Below are positions 1-6,519 of a stretch of 16,190 bases of DNA, piece after piece; the stretch's first letter is position 1; the number at the start of each line of letters is the position of its first letter. The translations under genes were made by a program, and so were the position numbers. This DNA is from Spirochaetia bacterium (GTDB lineage Bacteria > Spirochaetota > Spirochaetia > PWKH01): contig JAIPFU010000023.1 in the NCBI GenBank assembly GCA_021736505.1, positions 1 through 16,190 of the forward strand, given 5' to 3'. The notes under the pieces are model-generated. The model ran no database searches and was not told the DNA's origin. It was given only the letters and a program-made list of their open reading frames with translations.

Positions 1-2
1 AA

Positions 3-1157
3 TTATGTCACCGTCCTGTCCTTCCATTGAAATCCCCTGCGGGTAATTATTTGATACGTACTTGTGCCTATCATAATAACCGGTAAGGAGAGGGTCATCA
101 AGAAATATAGGGAGAGAAGCTTGGGATAACTGAAAAAGAGTAGAACTCTGAGCCAGGAAAGATAGAGCAGCAGAGTTCCCGAAAGAAGCAGAACGCTGCA
201 GGTTCCATGGAAAAAAAGCTGATATAAAAAAATAAAGGGCGGAAAAAGAATAAACAGAAAGAAAAGCGGAGCAAGCAGTATCGGCAGATAGAGAGCATTA
301 TCAAAAAAATCCATGATATTTCGAGAAATACCTGCATATGCCTCCCTTGAATTGCTGTACATCCTGCAGGAGACAAGTCCGGTAAGTTTGATGAAGCTTT
401 GTGTATAGCCTCGGGATATAAGGAGACGAGCAATATGGATGTCATCAGTAATTGTCTGCTTCACCGCTTCATAGCCCCCGATGTCCCAGTATACTGAACT
501 TTTTATACAGATATATTGGCCGATTGCCAGCCCGAATAATGAGTTTCCGGAACGCCGCTGTCTCCAGAGGGGCAGAATGAAGCTTATGTTGAAATGCATA
601 AGGGAGACGATGATTTGGGTTAATCGGTTAGGCAAGCGCTGTTCAGGATACCCGGAAATCATATCGGTCTGATTGAATTTCAAATTGGCGACCCCCGCGG
701 CAATGCTGTCCCGGCCGTGTTGGGTATCTGCATCAGTAAACAGGTATACATCTCCCCGAGCTTTCTTTGCCAGACAGTGGAGGGCATAATGTTTTCCGTT
801 CCATCCCCGCGGCAGGGTGGTTCCCTTCATCGCGGAAACGTTTTGGTATGTATCTGCATACCTGCTGATAATATCCCATGTTCCGTCCGTGGAAGCATCA
901 TCATAAATAAGAATTTCATAGTGGGTGAAGCTTTGCTGCAGCAGGGAATCAAGGCAGGCGCTGATGGTCTTCTCCTCATTCCTGGCCGGAATCAGCACCG
1001 AAACAGATTCCTCTGATTCCTTAGATTTCTGCAGGATTTTTTCCACAAAGCTGCGATCTGCAGTATTCTTTTTAATTGTGCGGATATTTAAGGAGGTGAA
1101 TAAAAAACCTATTGCTCCAATAGCAAGAAATATGCAAAAATATATTAACATTACCAT
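3..1157 (-). CDS. Membrane-anchored family 2 glycosyltransferase
   Basis: Predicted to transfer a sugar from a nucleotide-sugar donor to a lipid or glycan acceptor at the inner membrane. Residues 2-22 form one membrane helix. The GT-A domain starts at about 51 (VSVLIPARNEE) and carries the donor-binding DD at 86-87, the metal-binding TDAD at 141-144, and TDD at 237-239 in the place of the usual ED acceptor motif. Residues 288-315 and 320-370 are strongly hydrophobic and form about three more helices, followed by a short basic C-terminus with RGFQWKDR. This layout, including the final WK-R motif, is like the CrtQ/HpnB-type glycosyltransferases of carotenoid, hopanoid and glycolipid pathways, but no such pathway genes are nearby, so the acceptor is unknown. 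The gene is complete (384 codons, TAA stop at the window edge). No clear Shine-Dalgarno sequence precedes ATG 1157; a second ATG lies two codons in. It diverges from the next gene across about 45 bp. Confidence 0.85.
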   Translation of the reverse strand: MVMLIYFCIFLAIGAIGFLFTSLNIRTIKKNTADRSFVEKILQKSKESEESVSVLIPARNEEKTISACLDSLLQQSFTHYEILIYDDASTDGTWDIISRYADTYQNVSAMKGTTLPRGWNGKHYALHCLAKKARGDVYLFTDADTQHGRDSIAAGVANLKFNQTDMISGYPEQRLPNRLTQIIVSLMHFNISFILPLWRQRRSGNSLFGLAIGQYICIKSSVYWDIGGYEAVKQTITDDIHIARLLISRGYTQSFIKLTGLVSCRMYSNSREAYAGISRNIMDFFDNALYLPILLAPLFFLFILFPPFIFLYQLFFHGTCSVLLLSGTLLLYLSWLRVLLFFSYPKLLSLYFLMTLSLPVIMIGTSTYQIITRRGFQWKDRTVT

Positions 1158-1202
1158 TTGCAGTCAGGCTATACCAGATAATGCGTATGGTCAATAAAGC
1201 TT

Positions 1203-1976
1203 ATGAACATCAGGTTTGGATTAGTGAATATACAGGGCATTATAGCTCCTGCCGTATTGGGAATAGGGCTTTTACTCTCGTTTTCTCCTCTTCAGGCTGG
1301 TGAACTCGTGTTCCAGCAGGAGTTTAAGGGGATGAAAGCTCCGGAAGCGATTTTCCCGTCACCCTTTACTGAAGAAATCATCTCAAAAGTGGAGGATGCT
1401 GAATTTGCCTTGGGAGAGGAGTTTCTTTTTGCTGTAAATTTGGCCGACAGCCCCTATGCCCCCCAAGGGGAAGGTCGGATGACAGATATCTTGAATGACT
1501 TTTTAAGGATTCAGCAGATGGAGGGTCTTGAATATACCTCCGCAGCAAGAAATAAAACGGTCATTCTTATTAATTCTTCTTACCGAATTGCTTCAAAGGA
1601 TAATGATGAGCCCTTGGAGGATCTTCAAGTTGATGCATACTCCGGGCCGATACGGGTTGAATCTAAGTTGAATATGGCTGATTTTGGAGATATTTACTGG
1701 GATATTACCTATCGAATGGAAGACAATTTTATCAACATATCCTTGGTGAATACGACAAAGCTGGTTTTTGGTGCTCTTTGGAAGGTCGCTGAGCCTGGAG
1801 AATTTACCCTTGATTTAATTGTAAAAGTTGAAGAAAGATTGGCCGAGGCTTTTTTTGTAGGGCTGCTTGATTCAGATTCTTTAGGCTTTCTCAATTTTAT
1901 TGGGCTGGGTAATTATATGGAAAGAACGTTTCATAATCGTCTCTATGCCATCGGAAATTTTTATGCAAATAAATAG
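1203..1976 (+). CDS. Secreted protein of unknown function, possibly DUF6675-like
   Basis: I do not recognise this protein with certainty. It has a signal peptide with a hydrophobic core around residues 12-27 and a likely cleavage after LQA at 30-32, with no lipobox Cys, so it should be periplasmic and soluble. The mature part of about 225 residues has no membrane helix and no catalytic motif I can name. From about residue 140 to the end it has a beta-rich look (YSGPIRVESKLNMADFGDIY, then NISLVNTTKLVFGALWKVA), which recalls the spirochaete family DUF6675; that assignment is from memory and unverified. ATG 1203 lacks a ribosome binding site. GTG at 1224 has AGG nine bases upstream and would give a more compact signal peptide, so the true start may be 1224. 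The stop lies inside an 11-bp tandem repeat, and the gene converges on the TPR gene. Confidence 0.6.
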   Translation: MNIRFGLVNIQGIIAPAVLGIGLLLSFSPLQAGELVFQQEFKGMKAPEAIFPSPFTEEIISKVEDAEFALGEEFLFAVNLADSPYAPQGEGRMTDILNDFLRIQQMEGLEYTSAARNKTVILINSSYRIASKDNDEPLEDLQVDAYSGPIRVESKLNMADFGDIYWDITYRMEDNFINISLVNTTKLVFGALWKVAEPGEFTLDLIVKVEERLAEAFFVGLLDSDSLGFLNFIGLGNYMERTFHNRLYAIGNFYANK

Positions 1977-1998
1977 AAAATAAATAGAGAATAAATAG
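1966..1998. repeat. Three-unit 11-bp tandem repeat across a stop codon
   Basis: Units at 1966-1976, 1977-1987 and 1988-1998 share the core aataaatag. The first unit contains the last codons and TAG stop of the upstream gene. Because 11 is not a multiple of 3, the three TAG copies (1974, 1985, 1996) fall in three different frames. Confidence 0.85.
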
Positions 1999-2047
1999 AT
2001 ATTTGATCTTGTGAATTAGCAGGCTATAGAAGATATGGGTGATTTGT

Positions 2048-2890
2048 TCAGGATTCAGTCTCTGCAAGAGCTTCAGTCAGGTAGCTCTGCGCATAAGCGT
2101 TCTCAGGGTACAGCTTCAATGCCTTTCTCAGCCACAGTATCCCCTTTTCAAAGTCCTCCTGCTTAACTAAAGAGATACCAATGCTGGAATAAATCGTAAA
2201 AAGGTCCGCCGGGTCAGCATACATGCCGGATCTGCTTTTCTGTTTGTACCGCTCAAGGGCTTCTAGAAATGTTCGGTAAGCCTTTTCAGCATCCCCTCCA
2301 TACATGTTGGGAGCATAGAGATAGGTATTTCCAATGAGCAGGAGAACTGAAAGATGTTTTGAGTCAAGCTCAGCAGCCGTTTCAGAAGCCGATTGGGTCT
2401 CCATTCCGTAGGAAAAAAGGTAGCGCAAGGGTGATAAGATGAAAATTGATCCCGCCGCTTCTGAGAGAAGAGCGTAGGTCTGTGCATGTTCCTGAAATTC
2501 CAGGGATTTTTCAGCCGCCGCAATACCACGTTTTAAGCTTCGTTTAGCCCGGGCTGCATCAAAGTGCGGATCCTCCTTTATACCGAAGTGTTTACCGAAG
2601 AGGATATGCATCTTGGCGCTGAGAAAAAAATAGGAGCATTTATCGTTTACCCGGTTTTCGATTGCCTCAAGCACCGTTTCGTAGCTATCTTCTATGTACC
2701 GGATTTCCTTATCGTTATAGAGGGATTTGTAGAAAATTTCCATTTCCGGTATGATTTTTTCAATTCCAGCGGTGAAGGAATCCGTTTCAGCGTGTACGTT
2801 CATTACGGAAAGAATAAAAACCATGAGTAGTATAATTGGTACTGCAGGCAGCTGCCTGCTGCTTATGGATCTAACGTATCCGTTTTTCAT
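2048..2890 (-). CDS. Secreted tetratricopeptide-repeat protein
   Basis: A 280-residue protein with an N-terminal signal sequence (hydrophobic 17-33, likely cleavage after VHA at 32-34), hence periplasmic; no lipobox Cys. The mature part is all-helical. A helical N-terminal portion (40-165) is followed by TPR-like helix pairs at about 174-214, with the segment YLYAPNMYGGDAEKA (190-204), and at about 230-265, ending in LRKALKLYPENAYAQ. The YAP-x-x-YGGD-x-x-KA pattern recurs in a family of secreted TPR proteins from memory, some annotated near TRAP transporters (TatT-like), but no transporter genes are present here, so I do not assign that role. It probably mediates protein-protein contacts. It converges on the gene ending at 1976 and diverges from the HD gene across a 256-bp gap containing a repeat. 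No strong Shine-Dalgarno precedes ATG 2890. Confidence 0.75.
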   Translation of the reverse strand: MKNGYVRSISSRQLPAVPIILLMVFILSVMNVHAETDSFTAGIEKIIPEMEIFYKSLYNDKEIRYIEDSYETVLEAIENRVNDKCSYFFLSAKMHILFGKHFGIKEDPHFDAARAKRSLKRGIAAAEKSLEFQEHAQTYALLSEAAGSIFILSPLRYLFSYGMETQSASETAAELDSKHLSVLLLIGNTYLYAPNMYGGDAEKAYRTFLEALERYKQKSRSGMYADPADLFTIYSSIGISLVKQEDFEKGILWLRKALKLYPENAYAQSYLTEALAETES

Positions 2891-3008
2891 AATTTTTATA
2901 GTACCCGAGATTCTGCGTACCCGAATTTCTACAATAAACTATTTTATGATGATATTGAAGTGATTGCAATGCATTGATAGAGAAAAACAGCAGGTAGGAG
3001 AAATCAGC

Positions 3009-3085
3009 AAGCTGGAAGCAAGCTGTAAGGAAGCTGGAAGATAGCTCAAAGGAAGCTGGAAGGCTGCTGGAACAAGACAGGAAGG
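3009..3085. repeat. Seven degenerate 11-bp units with 22-bp higher-order period
   Basis: The ten bases aagctggaag recur exactly at 3009, 3031 and 3053, giving a 22-bp period. The half-units between them are diverged copies of the same 11-bp consensus aagctggaagg, and a seventh copy at 3075-3085 matches at 8 of 11 positions. The array lies in the divergent gap between the TPR and HD genes. A start-less plus frame (2998-3123) through it would encode a Lys/Glu-rich helix. Confidence 0.8.
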
Positions 3086-3146
3086 AAGCAACCGCGTTGA
3101 AATTAATGCTGAAATACATCTAGAAGTGTTTGCGTAAGCGGTGCAA

Positions 3147-4289
3147 ATGGAGCGTATTGTGAATATAACACAGACTTTGCTGGAAGCAGGATTTGACGCT
3201 TTTCTCATAGGAAGTTCAGCACTGGATACCTATTACGGTCTGCAGAGGACAGGGATTGAGGAAATTGCTACGAATGCAGACCTTATCTCGTTATCCAGGC
3301 TGTTTGAAGAGATCGAGTTTCCTGCATCCGAGACTGCGGATGCAGTTATCATAACTGAAGATACTTGGCATCTGATACGGATTATTTCTGATGATATGGA
3401 TCGTGAACTTGAGCTCTACGGCTTTTTACCACATAGCAGTTTCTGGTACGACTGTTCAAGAAAATTTTTCAGGGACCCCGGGAATATTTACTGGGATTTG
3501 AGAAGCCCTGGAAGCTTAAGTTTACCTAATGAAGGGGAAATAGCGAAAAACCGGGCCTATATTATTGCTGATGCCGCAGTTCTGCTTTCACGATATGAAT
3601 TTACCATGATTAAGGAAGACATTGATCTTTTACATAAGGCTCATGACCGTCCGGGGCTGCAGTTGTCAGCCTTTGAGCAGCAATTGCTGCTGAGAAAAAT
3701 TGGTCTTTCGAAGCATCCCTGGAAAGGGATGGATCTGCTGATGAAATCGGGCTTTATCGATGAGCACTGGCCGCTGCTGGCTAAGATGCGGGGGGTGGAG
3801 CAGAATAAAGAGTTCCACCCGGAGGGAGACGTCTGGGACCACACCCTGGAAACCTTCCGTTATATCAAAAAACCGGATTTTCAAATTTTTACAGCTCTGC
3901 TGCTTCATGACAGTGGGAAACCGTTTTCCAGGAGTGAAGGAAACCGCCGTTTCAACCGACATGCTCAAATTGGCGCAGCAAAAGCACGTCGATTTCTCAG
4001 GGATATGAAATTTTCAGATCGCTTTGTTGAGGAGACGGCGTTTCTGATAAAAGAGCATATGCTCCCTGCCCATATTTCCACTCTGGCGGCATACCGGACA
4101 GAAAAAATAATGGATTCCCCTCTCTTTCCCCTCCTGCTGGAAGTATACCGTTGTGATATCTCTTCTTCCTTCAGAGGACCTGAGGGATACTATCAGGCGT
4201 GCAAGACATACAAAAGATATAAGAAGTACAGAAAAAGTCCCTACCGCAATACAGATGGTTCGCTTATTTGGGCTTTTGAAAATCGCTGA
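3147..4289 (+). CDS. HD-domain protein with degenerate CCA-enzyme-like nucleotidyltransferase half
   Basis: The architecture follows tRNA nucleotidyltransferase/poly(A) polymerase proteins: an N-terminal polymerase-beta-like fold, a helical middle, and an HD phosphohydrolase domain. Residue numbers count from GTG 3141. The HD half looks intact: H226 in HPEGDVWDHT, H234, the HD pair 256-257 in LLHDSGKP, H274, H306 and D339. The nucleotidyltransferase half is decayed: the usual GG-x-x-RD loop is GSSALD (24-29), and the usual DxD catalytic pair aligns with I39-E-E41 in IEEIAT. It is therefore unlikely to add CCA; phosphatase or phosphodiesterase activity of the HD domain may remain. ATG 3147 is preferred over GTG 3141 because a degenerate ribosome site (AAGCGGTG) precedes it. 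It ends 183 bp before murA on the same strand. A divergent true CCA enzyme cannot be excluded. Confidence 0.75.
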   Translation: MERIVNITQTLLEAGFDAFLIGSSALDTYYGLQRTGIEEIATNADLISLSRLFEEIEFPASETADAVIITEDTWHLIRIISDDMDRELELYGFLPHSSFWYDCSRKFFRDPGNIYWDLRSPGSLSLPNEGEIAKNRAYIIADAAVLLSRYEFTMIKEDIDLLHKAHDRPGLQLSAFEQQLLLRKIGLSKHPWKGMDLLMKSGFIDEHWPLLAKMRGVEQNKEFHPEGDVWDHTLETFRYIKKPDFQIFTALLLHDSGKPFSRSEGNRRFNRHAQIGAAKARRFLRDMKFSDRFVEETAFLIKEHMLPAHISTLAAYRTEKIMDSPLFPLLLEVYRCDISSSFRGPEGYYQACKTYKRYKKYRKSPYRNTDGSLIWAFENR

Positions 4290-4319
4290 TTAGCTGTACA
4301 CTGAGGTATACACTGCATT

Positions 4320-4413
4320 CGAACTCAAAACGAACTTAAAACGAATAACGAATAACGAATAGAAAAGTGAACGGAAAAACAAACGGAAAAACGAAGGGAA
4401 AAGCCAAGTAAAA
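4320..4413. repeat. Degenerate A-rich 11/12-bp and 7-bp tandem repeats before murA
   Basis: Two 11-bp units, cgaactcaaaa and cgaacttaaaa (4320-4341), differ at one base. They run into two 7-bp cgaataa units (4342-4355), then cgaatagaaaa, three 12-bp units ending ggaaaa or gggaaaa, and an 11-bp unit ending aagtaaaa. This fills most of the gap between the HD gene and murA. No hairpin terminator with a T-tract is visible here. Confidence 0.75.
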
Positions 4414-4472
4414 GTCGAACTGCAGACCGTAATAACGAGGTGTTTACTTCTTATAGGAGAATGATTGAAATT

Positions 4473-5822
4473 ATGGGAAGCTACCACATCCGCGGAGGGA
4501 AGCCGCTTTCAGGAACGATAAAAGCCAGCGGTAATAAAAATGCCGCACTTCCTTGCCTTGCTGCTGCCATGCTGACAGATGAGAAGCTTGTATTGAGAAA
4601 TATTCCCGACATTGAAGACGTCCAGGTTATGATAAACATCATGAAAACCCTAGGGATGTCTGTTGAGCTCGTCCCCGGAGAACGGAGTTCCTACACTATT
4701 CAGAGGCATGATCTTCGAGGTGATATTCCCAGGGAACTTGCCGATGCAATCAGGGCTTCAATCCTTTTTGCCGGACCTCTGCTTGCCTTGCGGGGCTCCA
4801 TCGTACTTCCTCCGCCCGGAGGGGATGTGATCGGACATAGACGACTGGATACGCATTTTCTGGTCTTCTCCTCCTTCGGCGGGAAGGCTGAACTTCAGGA
4901 CAACGGTGATATTTATGTTCGTCTGGATTCGTTTCCCAGTGGTGATACTACGGTTTTTCTCGATGAGGCATCGGTTACAGCAACGGAAAATGCCATTATG
5001 CTGGCAGTAATGGCAAAAAAGGGAACGGAAACCCTTATTCGACACGCCGCCGGGGAACCTCACGTTCAGAATCTGTGTACATTTCTCCAGAAAATGGGAG
5101 CGGAAATCAGCGGTATCGGTTCAAACCTGCTGAGAATTAAGGGAGGCCTGAAACTTCACGGGTGCGAATATACCATCGGCTCAGATTATATGGAAATTGG
5201 GTCATTTATCGGACTTGCAGCGGCTGTAAAAGGTGAGATAACTATTCAGGGAGTAGAACGTGAGCATATGCCAATGATAGAGATGGGCTTTGCCCGCCTG
5301 GGAATCACCTGGGAGTACAGCGGAAATGCCCTTTGTGTACCCGCAAAACAGCACCGAAAGATAGTCCCGGAAGTCGGCGGTTCAATCCCTCATATAGATG
5401 ACGGCCCCTGGCCGGCTTTCCCCTCCGATCTTATGAGCATACTGGCGGTTACAGCAACGCAAAACGAAGGAACAATTCTTATCCACGAGAAAATGTTCGA
5501 ATCAAGAATGTTTTTCATAGATATCCTCATCAGAATGGGAGCTGGGATAGTTCTCTGTGATCCCCACAGAGCTGTAATTACCGGCCCTAGAAGACTGCAT
5601 GGGCAGCAGGTTGATTCTCCGGATGTACGAGCCGGAATGGCCTTGGTGATAGCTTCACTATGCGCTTCAGGGAGAAGTACTATACGCAATATTTATCAGA
5701 TAGAAAGGGGGTACGAGGGACTCTGCAGGAAATTGGTATCCCTGGGAGCAAATGTGACACGAGAAGAGGATTCGGCTGCAGACAGAAGACAGCAGGATGG
5801 AGCTACATTGGATCGACCGTGA
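4473..5822 (+). CDS. murA: UDP-N-acetylglucosamine 1-carboxyvinyltransferase with Cys-to-Asp active site
   Basis: Cytoplasmic enzyme that transfers enolpyruvate from PEP to UDP-GlcNAc, the first committed step of peptidoglycan synthesis. Family landmarks in order: the N-terminal HIRGGKPLSG, the KN pair in GNKNAALP, the active-site loop PGGDVIGHRRLDTH, the general-base region WPAFPSD, IRMGA, and DVRAGMALVIASL with the late Arg. The loop position that is Cys in E. coli MurA (C115) is Asp here, the change known from Chlamydia and Mycobacterium to give intrinsic fosfomycin resistance. Length from ATG 4473 (449 residues) is slightly above the usual 420-435 because of a hydrophilic C-terminal tail after NVTRE. 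The start is uncertain: GTG 4440 and ATG 4461 are also in frame, and the only good ribosome site (AGGAGA, 4455-4460) touches 4461 and lies 12 bp from 4473. I chose 4473 because family members begin close to the HIRGG segment. Confidence 0.9.
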   Translation: MGSYHIRGGKPLSGTIKASGNKNAALPCLAAAMLTDEKLVLRNIPDIEDVQVMINIMKTLGMSVELVPGERSSYTIQRHDLRGDIPRELADAIRASILFAGPLLALRGSIVLPPPGGDVIGHRRLDTHFLVFSSFGGKAELQDNGDIYVRLDSFPSGDTTVFLDEASVTATENAIMLAVMAKKGTETLIRHAAGEPHVQNLCTFLQKMGAEISGIGSNLLRIKGGLKLHGCEYTIGSDYMEIGSFIGLAAAVKGEITIQGVEREHMPMIEMGFARLGITWEYSGNALCVPAKQHRKIVPEVGGSIPHIDDGPWPAFPSDLMSILAVTATQNEGTILIHEKMFESRMFFIDILIRMGAGIVLCDPHRAVITGPRRLHGQQVDSPDVRAGMALVIASLCASGRSTIRNIYQIERGYEGLCRKLVSLGANVTREEDSAADRRQQDGATLDRP

Positions 5823-5935
5823 TTCTTTTTCAGCTTTTTCAGCTGAAAAGATGAGGAAGTCGCGGGTATACAAGAAACAGAACATAATCCGGTGAATTCA
5901 TAAAAAATATAGCTCAAAAGGGATTGACAAAAAAG

Positions 5936-6177
5936 TTATTAACAAGTTATCCACAAGTTGTTGTGCGGACCGCGATATACACGAATTCTGCAAGCTCTTA
6001 TCCATTTGGAAGCGTTTCATGGGCATGTAATAATTTTTATGAAATATTTACATGTATAACAATGATTTAATAATTTTTACTTAACAGGTGTAGAAATTTT
6101 GCCATAAAAATCGTTCTTCAGAAATGAAAAATAAATCCTTATTACAATACGAATAATTTATCCACAAGTTATCCACA
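5936..6177 (+). promoter_or_regulatory. Two tandem DnaA-box pairs flanking an AT-rich core (candidate origin or DnaA control region)
   Basis: Perfect matches to the DnaA box TTATNCACA (as TTATCCACA) lie at 5947-5955, 6158-6166 and 6169-6177. A one-mismatch copy, TTATTAACA, is at 5936-5944 and a two-mismatch copy, TTATCCATT, at 5998-6006. All face the same way. Each pair is spaced 11 bp start to start, about one helical turn, so the two sites lie on the same DNA face. The DNA between the pairs is AT-rich and contains a 12-bp direct repeat, as in DNA-unwinding elements. Against a chromosomal origin: no dnaA, dnaN, rpmH or par gene is adjacent, and rough hand counts show G at or above C on the plus strand on both sides. 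It may instead be a DnaA-titrating or DnaA-regulated locus. Confidence 0.5.
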
Positions 6178-6207
6178 AGCTGTTTACGCATTGAAATAGC
6201 GTTATTT

Positions 6208-6229
6208 TCTTATGAGAATCTTATGAGAA
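6208..6229. repeat. Perfect 11-bp tandem duplication
   Basis: tcttatgagaa occurs twice without a gap (6208-6218 and 6219-6229), 31 bp after the last DnaA-box-like site. The sites may bind a dimeric or cooperative regulator, or simply be replication slippage. Confidence 0.85.
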
Positions 6230-6279
6230 ATTGGTAAATTTGGTACACTTTTTGTATGAAATGTGTGTCATCATAGTAA

Positions 6280-6293
6280 ATGCTTATAAGCAT
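6280..6293. promoter_or_regulatory. Perfect 14-bp palindrome, possible operator
   Basis: atgcttataagcat is fully self-complementary and sits about 230 bp upstream of the SLBB gene. It has no T-tract and a poor loop, so it looks more like a dimer-binding operator than a terminator. The binding protein is unknown. Confidence 0.4.
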
Positions 6294-6459
6294 GACAGAT
6301 AAAAAAAATTTACTACTAAAAAAAAAATTGGAAAAAAACAACATGGAGGCAGAATTCGATTAACTGTAGTAATACTCTTTTTAAGCGGGTAAGAGAGTGT
6401 TAGAACGATGCAGAAATTTGGGAATACAGCTGTTTTCTGTTCAGGAGGATGCTAAACTG

Positions 6460-6513
6460 TATAATTACAATATTTTCGCTTGCAAGATAGATAGAAATCC
6501 TAGTACAATAGGT
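6460..6513 (+). promoter_or_regulatory. Candidate promoter and ribosome site for the SLBB gene
   Basis: A consensus -10 TATAAT is at 6460-6465 without a good -35. A second pair, TTGCAA (6480-6485), 18 bp, TACAAT (6504-6509), would start transcription only a few bases before ATG 6520. AGGTG (about 6510-6514) precedes ATG 6520 at a workable distance, which suits the upstream TATAAT better. Confidence 0.3.
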
Positions 6514-6519
6514 GCTGTT

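Larger units (their letters stand above)
5823..6519. other. Long AT-rich non-coding region between murA and the SLBB gene
   Basis: About 700 bp with no credible gene. From left to right it holds a 9-bp direct repeat tttttcagc and the palindrome ttttcagctgaaaa (5836-5849), tandem DnaA-box-like sites (5936-5955 and 6158-6177) and a very AT-rich core. That core contains catgtaa/ttacatg inverted arms (6024-6030, 6048-6054) and a 12-bp direct repeat taataattttta (6028-6039, 6068-6079). Further right are an 11-bp duplication (6208-6229), a 14-bp palindrome (6280-6293) and three A-tracts (6301-6308, 6318-6327, 6332-6338). Tiny frames such as 5851-5895 (14 codons) and 6408-6455 (15 codons) lack proper ribosome sites. 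Confidence 0.8.

Noticed and set aside
1168..1194. Minus-strand promoter for the glycosyltransferase (TTGACC, 15 bp, TATAGC)
   Set aside because: The spacer is too short and the start site would leave almost no leader.
3009..3085. Possible CRISPR array
   Set aside because: Units are contiguous 11-bp copies with no unique spacers and no cas genes nearby.
4295..4312. Short hairpin tgtacac/gtataca after the HD gene as a terminator
   Set aside because: Contains a mismatch and no T-tract follows.
5924..5952. TTGACA (5924-5929) with TTATCC 17 bp downstream as a promoter
   Set aside because: The -35 is perfect but the -10 is poor and coincides with a DnaA box; no gene follows for more than 500 bp, so I do not call it.
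6240..6255. Sigma-54-like GG-N10-GT pattern (ttggtaca...ttgt) upstream of the export gene
   Set aside because: The -12 element needs GC and here is GT, and no enhancer-binding activator gene is visible.
6397..6519. 41-codon N-terminal extension of the SLBB protein from GTG 6397
   Set aside because: It would place a hydrophilic leader ahead of a normal signal peptide, and ATG 6520 has its own ribosome site.
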